From Drosophila pseudoobscura (taxonomy: Eukaryota; Arthropoda; Insecta; Diptera; Drosophilidae), in the NCBI RefSeq assembly GCF_009870125.1, contig NC_046680.1, positions 23,393,501 through 23,457,500 on the forward strand: DNA of 64,000 bases, in the 5' to 3' direction. The stretch's first letter is position 1, and each line of letters begins with the position of its first letter. Made by a program: the position numbers and the translations under genes. This document shows positions 29,301 through 39,124 of this stretch, piece after piece. The notes below the pieces were generated by a model. The model was not told where the DNA came from, made no database searches, and saw only the letters and a list, made by a program, of their open reading frames with translations.

Positions 29301-30527
29301 GCATGCCAGCCAGCGCCAATAGGTGGCGTACCAGCGTACAAGGATCGCCTTGCCTCTCTCCTTGGCGCACATTTAATGGCAGTTCTGTTGTAGCATGTAA
29401 TTTAATATTCATTATATGTAGGTATATGCTGCCATTATGATTGCATGATCTGTCAATATGCCCAATTGCCAGGCCCATGCCCCACCTCAATCTGACCCGC
29501 AGGAGTCAAGCTCCAGGTGCAGTAGGAGCCGAGTTTTCCTTTGGCCTTTCGGGCGATAAAAGCGAAGCGAAAAGTGCCGCTATCTATTAATATCGCTTTT
29601 GGCTTTTTGCTGGCGGGGTGAAAGGGGGATAAACGGGTTGAATGGGAAACGCTGAAAACTCCTAACAAACGACACCTGCACGGAGCGAACGAACTTGCCA
29701 TGTCCTGCTCCTGCAATACCCTGCCCCCCGAATATGCCCCTGGCGTGTAGCGTGTGTCCCGCTTCTTCTTGCTGTTTGCATTGGTTGCCCCATTCTTTTT
29801 TGCGATACACTGAATTTGCTGTCGTTGCCGCTGCCCCAACGCTGCCTCTGCCGCTGGCTGTGCCGCTGCCTGTGCTGCTGTTGCTGCTGATGTTGCACGA
29901 ATGTTGTAAATCAAAAGTAGGCGAGTCACACGAAGGCTCTTCCTCTAGCGGCAGCCGCTACTGCGCCTATTGACTGGCAGGCCGAGCGGATAACGCTGGC
30001 AATTATCGCGCTTGTGTTGCACGAACGGCGGAAGCGGCAGAGGCGCCACATCATGTTACCCTTGGCCCCACACCCTCACCCTTCCTATCCACATCCCACC
30101 CATGTTTGCCGGCATCCTCTTTGCAGCTCTCTGCTTTGTTTTCAGCTTTTTTACTGCCTTTTTCTTTGTGCAATCCAATTGGCAGCGAACAAAGCAAAAC
30201 AAGTTGCACGTTGCTGTGCCTCCTGCTACAAGTCCCCAAAAAATATGGCGAAACGAGTACCATCTTCCCCTACCGTGCCACCCGTTCCTACTCCACCATC
30301 CGGTCAGTCAGCCATTGAAGTCATTTATTGCCACCAGAAGTTTCGTTTGGCTTTTTGTTGTTGCTTCAAACTGTAGTTGCTCCAGTGGTGGTTGACCAAG
30401 AGCTGGAGCTGAAGCTCGTGCTGGGGATCGGGCTCGGACCGTTCCGTTCCGTGTGCAGGATGTGTTTACAATTTGTGGACACGCCGACCGCCATTTGATT
30501 GTTCCCTTCGCGCTGCCGCTATTCCTG

Positions 30528-30544
30528 CCCCCCCCCCCCCCCCC
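30528..30544. repeat. poly-C tract
   Basis: Seventeen consecutive C residues, followed by a C-rich ACACCC stretch. A long homopolymer of this kind is unusual in Drosophila and is error-prone in sequencing, so its exact length is uncertain. Confidence 0.8.
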
Positions 30545-31175
30545 ACACCCAACACCCGATTCCTCCGTTAATTCGCCAGGTGGCCCGAAACTGCGCATTG
30601 CTTTGATGATTGGGGAACCCCAGCCATCCCCAGCATTTCATGGCCCTTCGGCATACCCCACTCGTTTGTTTGCTCAGGAACGGCACGGAAGATGACGTGC
30701 CTTGGATTGGCCATAAATGAGACTGACTAAAGCAAACATGCCACATAGGAGCGAAAACGAGTCCCAGAAGACAGGAGGAAACGCCTTTTTTTATCTAATT
30801 CGTTTGAGTTTTCCTAAAATTTTCGAAGCTTGACAATTTTTACACACGTACGTAGAAAACAACCAATGACTACACATTAACTACATGTACAGCCCCACTA
30901 GCGCCATAGTGTGCGTAGAACTTAAAATCCAAATTTTAATGTCAAAAATATTAGAATTAAGCGATTCAGAAACATACACACACGTTAACTAGTCTGTTCA
31001 TTTAATTTAAACACAAAATTTCAATGCGACCGGCCGATATTCTCCGTATTTTACTGTTTTTCGCGATGCGCTTCGCGTTCAACTTTTTCCTACTCTACCG
31101 CCGAAAAAACGCCGCCCAAAACCGAAATGGCGCTAACTGAAGTTGGTATAGCGCCATCAAGGGCATAATTTAGAA

Positions 31176-31252
31176 ATGCAATTATCTACTGCCACCACCA
31201 GCGATCAACTGTTGCGATATATCGAAGCACTGCCATCTCAATTGCGGAACAA
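31176..31252 (+). other. candidate upstream coding exon of the zf-HIT gene
   Basis: An ATG at 31176 opens a 77-nt frame ending exactly at a consensus donor (GTAAGC at 31253). The frame reads MQLSTATTSDQLLRYIEALP and a few more residues. The donor is phase 2, and the acceptor-like CTGCAG ending at 32388 lies one base before the zf-HIT ATG in the matching phase, so splicing would add 26 residues to the N-terminus of that protein. The acceptor has a poor pyrimidine tract, and the intervening 1.1 kb is filled by an AT-rich repeat. It could equally be a 5' UTR exon or chance. I do not recognise the peptide. Confidence 0.35.
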
Positions 31253-31584
31253 GTAAGCTGCAGAAATATATAAAAATTTAATGTTAGCACAAACGACAAT
31301 ATGGGAGCCGCCTCGAATACCTTTTTTGAATTTTCGCTATTTCAAATCGTGCTTCCGTGCATCATTTATTCCACTGGATTGCATCTAAATACTCGACGTG
31401 CATTCACATTCAAACAATTTCTATTTGGCGCTCAAGTTTGGTGGGACTTTTTTGGGATTTTTTCTGATGGGATTTTTCCGCTCAACAATGTCCTTACATT
31501 CCATACTCACTTACGTTTTCTTACGTTTATGTTGCTGGCAACATTAAATTTGAATGGGCCAGACTCATGTGCCGAGAAATCTAG

Positions 31585-32345
31585 AAGCACTGGGCAACAT
31601 TTTGCATACCCTGGGGAAATGGATGATCTAGAATTGAGAATATGTTTGTCATCCATTGCACCAATAAAGGCCAAAACTGGTCAGTCTCTGTTTTAAAGGT
31701 ATTTCAACGAAATTTGGAAGGGGACTACCTTCTTACAGAAACCAAGAATGGGAATCGGGATCGAGATATATTTACGTCTAAAACATATCAATTTGAGATA
31801 TTTTCTTTATTAATTACGTTTTAAAACAGCTTTGAAAAAAGTTTCTTCATATAATATTAACGAAATAGGGTAGACCTGTTCCCAAACGATTTTTCTCTTA
31901 CTTTTTATTACGCTATTACGTTTTATTTAGTTTAACCTTTTTCGCTAAAACCTTTTTTCAGGCAAAATCCAATAAAAGCAAGTATTAAGAATAAGCCATT
32001 TTGATAAAAAATTGATTCATTAATCGGATAAAATTATATGGGCATGGCTAAATGTTCTATATAGCTAGTAATATTCGACGGAAGATCATAATTGCGCAAT
32101 ATGGTTTGCAATCCTTGACTGAGGACGATTAACCTATTATAAGCCAAGGGGTACTTCAATTTTCCACCGAAAGTAATGAAAATTTAATAATGTTAGCGCA
32201 GTTCAGGGAAAAAATATAGTGTTTTTTTTTTAAGTCCAGAGGGAAAATGGCATGGATCTACAAGAAAAATGTACAATCGTTAATATTTTCCGCTATTTAC
32301 CTGAAGTAGTAAACATAGGGGGCTTAAGTGGGCTATACATTGTTT
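31585..32345 (+). repeat. AT-rich dispersed repeat family, copy 1
   Basis: It shares with 42303-43080 the blocks 'cataccctgggg-aaatgga', 'gaatatgtttgtcatcc', 'aataaaagcaagtattaa', 'attgattcat', 'gggcatggct' and 'agctagtaatattc'. The distal part, including 'gcttaagtgggcta' near 32320, matches the copies at 35.6 and 53.6 kb in reverse complement. There is no convincing coding sequence; the frame 31301-31696 overlaps the edge of this repeat and shows no domain. It is a non-autonomous element of unknown class. The repeat ends within about 50 bp of the zf-HIT start codon. Confidence 0.65.
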
Positions 32346-32389
32346 TTGACTATATTGTTGTGGAGGCAAAAAAACAACAAAGCTGCAGA

Positions 32390-32939
32390 ATGGAATGTGC
32401 AATTTGCGCGCAAGCCCCAAGGAAATACAAATGCAACAAGTGTGTGGCTCCCTAGTAAGTAACTATCTAGCTGTAGTTCTTCAGTTTGAACAAATTGTGT
32501 ATCCGCAGCTGTTCAGTGAAGTGCTACAAGGTTCACGTGGACTCTATGGAATGTACGACAGCTCAACAAGCAGCGTCTTTGAAAAACGAAGACTCACAGG
32601 ACATTGTCGAGGAAGAACCCACACTGCATGCCCCCTTCCCCAGCGATGACACTGTGCCGCCAGAGAAGCTGCAGGAGCTAAGTGAGTCGCGCAACGCATC
32701 CGACTATCATTTCCGGTAACATTTTCCTTTCCGCAGATACCTGCGAGCCCCTACGCCAGCTGCTCAACAATCCCCACCTACGGGGTTTGCTCAAACAGAT
32801 CGACGTGGCGCACAACGTTCATTTGGCCATGACAGCGGCCATGCACGAGCCGCTCTTCCTCGAGTTCGCTGACGCGTGCATGCAGGTCGTGGAGCCCATG
32901 TCTCTAGCGGAGCGTAACGAATACGAACTATGCTCTTAA
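32390..32939 (+). CDS. zf-HIT domain protein, ZNHIT3-like
   Basis: Three exons join in phase: 32390-32454, 32509-32681 and 32737-32939, giving 146 aa. Donors are GTAAGT and GTGAGT; acceptors are CCGCAG. The N-terminus carries the HIT zinc finger: CAIC at residues 3-6, CNKC at 15-18, then YCSVKCYKVH and a further Cys, all zinc-ligand positions of zf-HIT. The C-terminal half is a helical segment (PLRQLLNNPHLRGLLKQID) ending in YELCS, matching the length (about 155 aa) and layout of ZNHIT3. In other eukaryotes ZNHIT3/Hit1 works with NUFIP in box C/D snoRNP assembly. An AATAAA lies at 32970-32975. The gene is convergent with the beta-glucuronidase at 33.3 kb. The N-terminus may be longer if the exon at 31176 is used. 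Confidence 0.85.
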
Positions 32940-32969
32940 AATTTCAAGTGATTTCGTGTCTGTGTAATT

Positions 32970-32975
32970 AATAAA
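32970..32975 (+). terminator. polyadenylation signal of zf-HIT gene
   Basis: AATAAA, 31 bp after the stop codon of the zf-HIT gene. Confidence 0.6.
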
Positions 32976-33261
32976 TCTTTATGTAATGTTAATACATCCG
33001 TATATTTGTGGCTAATGTGTGCTATAAACAAGATACATCCCATGAAAGCATGGATCCGAGATCTATGTAGTTGCAGGAATACAAGTGGATTAAGTGGATA
33101 CAGTCGGGATATACTTAAAGATATAGATATTTTCTATCTATATTGCAAATAGTTTTAAAATCACTTTGGCCAATGTTTTGGCAAGCTAAAGCTTCGTTTC
33201 CTAAATAATGACCTCTATAGCTCAATGTGTGCCTGCCCGGTCTGGCTGGAAATGTACACAT

Positions 33262-35509
33262 TTAGATGCTTAGGCACGGGTACCCTGTCCAACTCCTTTG
33301 CGAGGGCAATATGGGCAGAATATGGGCAACCTCCTTCGGCTGTCGGGCACGCGTAAAGACGCCCTTTTTATTACCACCCACTCGGGTGTAGGCTGAAAGA
33401 GAAAAGGGAGAGCATAAGAGATCTTGAGATGCTCGAGAATAGGCTCCTATGGCACCCACTCTGGGCCGTCTTGAAGTCGGCAAAGTTCCACACAAACTCC
33501 CCGATGAACCACTTCTGCTTTCGCAGCTTGTCAAAAGCCTTAAAGTGCTGGGAGAAAAGTGCCACTTGATAGTCCTCGGACCAGATGTAGGCTGGGAGCT
33601 GCAAGGGATCAATCAGAGCATATTAAAATAATTCTGGAGTCATTTTCCTACCGAGTGTAGGCCCTCCATGGTGTCGGCACCGTATTCGAAGAGGATCACG
33701 GGCTTCCCGAAGTTCTGGTGCCAGCGCTGGGCCTCCTCTGTCAGCAGATTGACGATCATGTCCGTGCGTCCCGAGTTCTGGTACCAAGCGTTGTATCGAT
33801 TGAATCCGACGATGTCCAGGAAAGGAGCCAAATGGCACTGCTTGGGTGGATCGGGGCTGGCATTTATAGCTGCCGTTAGAGGTCGTCCGTGGGCTATACT
33901 CCTAGTGTAATTTACCAGGGCCCTGGGTCGACAGATACCGATTAACCCTGCTCTACAAAGGCGATGCCACTTACTGGAAGTAGCCGAGGGCCCCCATCTT
34001 GAAGGAGCGCGGTTCGTTGGCCACCGACCAGGCGATGACACTAGCGTGGTTGCGGTCCCTGTGGATGAGCTGTTCCAGCGCGGACATGTGATTGCTCAGC
34101 AGTTCCGGCTCGAAAAGGTCTATGTTGACGGCGGCGCATTCGTCTATGACCATGATCCCATGCTCGTCCGCGAACTGCATCGATTCTTCCGAGTAGGGGT
34201 AATGCGAGGTTCGGTAGGCGTTGGCCCCTACCCACTTAATTAGGTTAATGTCCCGTGCGAGGAGTGCATTGTCCAGACCCTTGCCCCGAATCTGCAAAAT
34301 GCAAATTAGATTGAAAGGATAGACATGGGTAATAATGTGACTCACATCAGAATCCTCGTGACGGCCAAATCCTCGGAGGTACAGAGGTTTCTCATTCAGG
34401 AGCAGGCTCGTAGTCGTCCAGCTAAGGGTGCGGATACCCACGGGCAGTCTGTAGGCGTCTAGAAGCTCCTTCCCATCATCGCCGTCGTTCCTGGACATGA
34501 ATAGTTCGAACTCCAGACTGTAGAGGTATCCTGGGTCGGGGTGCATAAGGTAGGGCCACCAGAGTTTCGGGCCTGGCACCAGGAGAGTTCCATTGTAGAC
34601 AGCGCGGTTGAATTGCTGGGCCGCTACAACTCCATCCCTATCCCGCAGCTGAACGAGAACATGCGTTGGCTGCACCGTAGAATCTTCCGTGGTTCCATCT
34701 AACCAAATGCGGTAGTCAATGCGTCCCACTTGGTCGGAGGATAGCTGCGTGCTGATGGCAATATCGCTAATGTGAACCACGGGTGTAGTGTAAAGGTGGA
34801 CGGAGCGGTGTATTCCGGCGTAGTTGAAGAAGTCGAAGGTATAGCTCTGGATAGGAGTCTCGCCATTATCCGTCTTCACTGTAGATACCTGCCCTTGGGG
34901 AACAGTGCGGTTGGTCAGGCGGTTGTTGCACATAACCGTGATCCGATTCTCGCCACCAAAATTCAGGAGGTTGGTGATCTCCGCCTCAAATGGCAGATGC
35001 CCAATGCTGTGGCGCATGGCATTTCTTCCGTTGATCCACACGACCGCCGCATAGTGGACACTGCCGAAACGCAACCAGGTTCGGCGTTTTTCTATCCAGT
35101 AGCGGGGTACGAAGAAAGTTCGTTCGTACCAGACGGTGCCGACGTGGTCGCGTAGGTTATTGTCCGTGGTTATGTCGTTGTAGGAGGCCGGGACTGGCAT
35201 TGGGATAATCTCCTGACCAGTCTTCTGCAGACTGTTCTCGTACCACTTCTCCCGAATCCCCTGGAGCGGATCATTAGGTTGGCTCATAAGCAGGCGCCAC
35301 ATTCCGTCCAGGCTGCGCACCTCCCGCGTCTCCGATTCGCGTGGATACAGCAATCCAGTGGTGGCGATGGGCGCTGTCCAATTTTCGTGCAGAAACACTG
35401 GGTGCAGCTCCGTCCCATCGTGTTCGTTGTTTTCTCCGTGGCCAGTGACAGCCAGGACCAGGAGAAGGCCGAACAGAAGCCACATCGAAGGCCAAGCTTG
35501 CCCTTGCAT
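33262..35509 (-). CDS. beta-glucuronidase (GH2), frameshifted C-terminus
   Basis: Five exons in reading order: 35509-34346, 34291-33975, 33922-33652, 33598-33460 and 33392-33262, total 673 aa, with all introns GT-AG and in phase. The first intron (34292-34345, 54 nt) is itself open. A signal peptide (MWLLFGLLLVLAVTG) is followed by the GH2 sugar-binding jelly-roll (about 50-220), the Ig-like domain and the TIM barrel. Acid/base Glu481 sits in VANEPRS and nucleophile Glu573 in [21 protein letters not shown] is the GH2 signature. The enzyme would release terminal beta-D-glucuronate from glycosaminoglycans in lysosomes or outside the cell. The last exon loses frame at about 33310-33320 relative to the paralogue at 36.7 kb, so the final 16 or so residues are novel; the old frame continues to 33215. 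D. melanogaster relatives are, from memory, CG2135/CG15117. Confidence 0.88.
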
Positions 35510-35559
35510 GATAGGTTGTCCAGCTGGAAAAACTCTCTTTGTTTCAATTGATATTAGTT

Positions 35560-36300
35560 TCTAGTTATTGTATTTTGGCTAGAATAAGGTTTGAACAGAA
35601 CAGTTCAACAAAAAAGTTATAGTTGACGCGTGTATAGGCCTTTGTGTACTCTATTTCGTTAATTTTATATGAAGATCTTGTTTTTCAAACTGTTTTTAAA
35701 ACGGATTTATAAAGAAATGTTCTCAAATTGATATGTTTTAGACATATTCATGCATATGATTAGTATGTTGTAACCTACGGAGCCTGGGATGACAAACATT
35801 TTCTCAACTCCATCATATCCTTTTCCCTAGGGTATGAAAATTAGTGGTGACAGCAGCATTGTTGTCAACCGGTTATTACGACGAATTTCTTGTTTTTGAT
35901 CTTCCATCAAATATTACTAGCTATCTAGATCTTTCAGCCCTACCCACATAATTTTATCCAATTAATGAACCTATTTTCTACTTGACTGATTCATTTTAAA
36001 TACTTGACTTTGAACGTTTTTGCGTCAATTTCAGTTCCTCAATAGCAATATAGCTTCTCGTATGATGAAAAATCGAGCTTAGCCCACTTAAGCCCCCTCT
36101 ATTTAAATAGTTGAACTGCTTGAATTAGTAATGAGGTTTGTAATATAAAGTAGTATAATACTACTTGTAAAACTTGTAAATCCATCCTATACCAAATACC
36201 CCACGATATCTTTCACCTAAGCTGAGACAGAATTATTAAAATTTCATAATTCTTGTGGATTGTATTTTAACACACATAGATAATTTTAAAATATTTTATT
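35560..36300 (-). repeat. AT-rich dispersed repeat family, copy 2
   Basis: It is the reverse complement of the copies at 31.6 and 42.3 kb: 'gcctgggatgacaaaca', 'ccctagggtatg', 'attgttgtcaaccggtta', 'attactagctat' and 'cacataattttatcc' are all present. The segment 36060-36240 (cttagcccacttaagccc, tccatccta, gatatctttcac) matches 53665-53825. There is no coding frame. It separates the two beta-glucuronidase genes. Confidence 0.65.
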
Positions 36301-36711
36301 TTATTATGAAAATGAAGAAATATTTCAAATCGCTACTAGCAGCTCCTTGTCGGGTACGATCTCCTCGACATTCATATTATCATCCGAGCTTTGAACTCGG
36401 TCACGTTCAGAACGGAAAGGATTAAGGATTAAATTAAATAAAAATGGAAGAAAAAAACTGCAATACCCTCATAATTTCCAATCCCTATTTTTAAAAACTA
36501 TGACAGCAAGCCATTTGTGTATTAGACAAAAAAACCATAACGCACTTTATCTTTAATTTAGTTTAGCTTATCAGTACCTATAAAAGTACAATGCACTAAA
36601 ACTATAAATTTTAGATTGTACAATTCAATACAACGGAATGAAAAATGCAACGATGGCAGATCAAGGATCACACGTATACAAATATATTTACAGTAGCCAA
36701 GTGTCCGGCTA
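36301..36711. other. AT-rich intergenic DNA / 3' UTR of the upstream glucuronidase
   Basis: No open frame or recognisable element. The part next to 36711 should be the 3' UTR of the minus-strand gene ending at 36712. Confidence 0.5.
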
Positions 36712-39124
36712 CTACGTATTCTCCTCTACCTTGCCCATGTCGGCGATGTAGGTAAAGAGATCTTCCGGGAAGCTGGAATCGTCTAGTTCCCGGGCAAGGG
36801 CAAAGTATCGCTTGCGCAGCAGGTGAGCCGAGGCTTTCGGCTGTCGGGCACGAGTGAAGACTCCCTTCTTATTGCCGCCTACGCGGGTGTAGCCTGAAAG
36901 GATATGGAAACAGCTTCAGTCATGATGCAGTTTATTAGAGAAAACGATGACACCCACTCTGGGCCGTCTTGAAGTCGGCAAAGTTCCATACAAACTCGCC
37001 GATGAACCAGCCCTTCTTCCGCAGGATATCGAACGCCTTGAAGTGACGTGCGAATACCTCTGTCTGAAACTCCTCTGACCAGACGTAAGCCGGTTGCTGC
37101 AGGCGAGAGAGGGAAATGAAAAACAATAGTCCCAGCGAAGATGCCCCACAAATTACCAGGTGCAGTCCTTCCAGGGTATCGGCTCCGTACTCCGCCATGA
37201 TTACGGGTTTGTTGTAGTGTTTGTTCCAAGCAACGGCCTCCTCAACCACCTTCTTCGTGACCATGTCCAGCCGACCTGTGTTGGAGTACCACGCATTGTA
37301 GCGATTGAAACTGATTATATCCAAAAAGCGTCCCTGCAAAGAAAGCTCTGTTACACGGATCAAGGGGAATCCGGAGGGCCCTATACATACCGCCTTGTCA
37401 TCGGTCCAGGGAGTGGCAATGGCGGCCGTGATTGGCCGTGTCTTGTCGAGGGACCGTGTCAGGTTGGCAACAAGTCTGTGAAGATACAAAATTAAGAAAT
37501 CGGGCGGAGAAGACCCAGTGAGTCACCCACTGGAAGTACGAATCCGCATTCATTTCGCGGGTGCGCGGCTCGTTGGCTATGGACCACATGACCACGCTGG
37601 GATGGTTGCGGTCTCGGTGGATGAGCTGCTCCAGCGACGATTTGTGTTTGCCCAGCAACTCCTGGTTGTAGTTCCTGAAAGGCGAGAGCAATCACAATTA
37701 CACTCTGCCTTTGCAGGGAACTCATCACACAACAGACTCACTCCGCATCGACGCTAGGACACTCGTCAACAATCATGATCCCGTGTTCGTCCGCAAACTG
37801 CATCGACTCCTCAGAGTAGGGGTAGTGCGAGGTACGGTAGGCATTGGCACCGATCCACTTAAGCAGGTTGAAGTCCCGCACCATCAGGGCATTGTCCAGG
37901 CCCTTGCCTCGGACATCGGCATCCTCGTGTCGACCGAAGCCGCGGAAGTAGACCGGCCTGCCATTGATCTGGAATGTAGCGTTGCTCCAGCTGAGGGTAC
38001 GAACGCCCACCTTCAAGCGATAGACGTCGAGTAGATCATCGTTGGAGGCGTGTAGCTTTACCTCCAACTGGTAGAGATAGCCCGGTTCCGGGTGCATGAG
38101 GTACGGCCACCATGGGTTCACATTGTCCACCTGCAGACTTCCACAAAGTTCCTCATCCGAGGTGCCATTGGCCACCAACTTGCCCTCCCGGTCGTACAGC
38201 TGGGCTCGTACGTACAGGGAATTGTCTGCTTCATTGACGGCGCTTCCATTAAATTTGACGCTATAGATGACTTCCCCACCTAGGAAGCGGATTAAGCCCA
38301 GGAGGTAACTGGTGACTGACAAGATCATGGACGCTTTCTCTTACCGACATTGTCCTTGGACAGGTTTGTGGTTATCACTACCTCCTCGATGAACGTCTTG
38401 GGCGTGGTGTACAGGTGGACGGAGCGATGAATTCCGGCATAGTTGAAGAAGTCGAACGTGTAGCTCTGGACTATCGTCATGCCGTCGTCGTTGGGCAGCT
38501 CTGTTATCCTACCCTGTGGCACAGTAGTCTGTATCAGTGCGTTATCGCACATCACCGTGATTCGGTTCTCTGCGCCGTAGTTCAGCAGATGCGTGACCTC
38601 CGCCTCAAACGGCAGGTGCCCGATCTCGTGCTTGACCACCTTCTGGCCGTTGACCCACTGCGAGAAAGACAGAACTTTATAGATGCCATATTGATGTTGA
38701 TTACCTCATCTCGTGCTTACCACATAGGCCTCGTAGTGGACGCTCCCGAATCTCAGCCAGACCCGCTGATCCACGGCCCAGGAGCGTGGGGCAAAGAACT
38801 TGCGGTCGTACCACACGGTGCCCACGTGGTCGCGCAGATTGTCGGTGGTTATATCATTGTAGGAAGCGGGCACGGGCATCGGAATGGTGGGCCTGCTCCT
38901 GCTCAGGTCCTTGCCGTACCACTCTTCACGCACACCCTGCGTTGGGTTCGTCTGGTCGGAGCGCACAAAGTTCCAGATTCCGTCCAGGGAACGCACCTCC
39001 CGCGTCTCCGACTCCCGAGGATAAAGCATTCCGCGCGACTGTGGTACTTCCTTGTTGATCAGAATCAGAGCTATGGAGAAGTGCAGCAAAACCAGCCCAG
39101 AGACAAATGAGAATAACCAGAGAG
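36712..39124 (-). CDS. beta-glucuronidase (GH2), second tandem copy
   Basis: Eight exons in reading order: 39124-38721, 38657-38345, 38279-37742, 37674-37531, 37475-37391, 37333-37157, 37096-36958 and 36893-36712; all junctions are GT-AG and keep frame for about 660 aa. The start is unresolved: the first listed exon opens at a good acceptor (TATTTGCAG ending at 39125) with no ATG in frame before it, so a further 5' exon probably carries the initiator; the next internal ATG precedes [11 protein letters not shown]. The first exon encodes a hydrophobic stretch ([19 protein letters not shown]), a signal peptide or anchor. Acid/base Glu (NEP, 37569-37571) and nucleophile Glu (EYGADT, 37190-37192) are present. 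The C-terminus is intact ([14 protein letters not shown]...). It has more introns than the neighbouring copy but keeps the same later junctions, including the GTGGGT donor. Confidence 0.87.

Larger units (their letters stand above)
13291..31100. other. long non-coding stretch, no gene recognised
   Basis: About 18 kb in which no frame shows a recognisable domain or consistent exon structure. Long frames such as about 21512-22207 (-), 25817-26569 (-) and 20084-20372 are low-complexity, mutually overlapping and without splice context. Features seen are microsatellites (listed separately), pyrimidine tracts and CA/CT runs. It is most likely an intron of a large gene or an intergenic cis-regulatory region; which gene it belongs to cannot be read from the window. 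Confidence 0.55.

Noticed and set aside
31301-31696. 131-codon plus-strand frame beginning MGAASNTFFEF
   Set aside because: AT-rich, runs into repeat copy 1, no known domain. It could in principle join the exon at 31176 through an AG near 31288, but there is no support for this.
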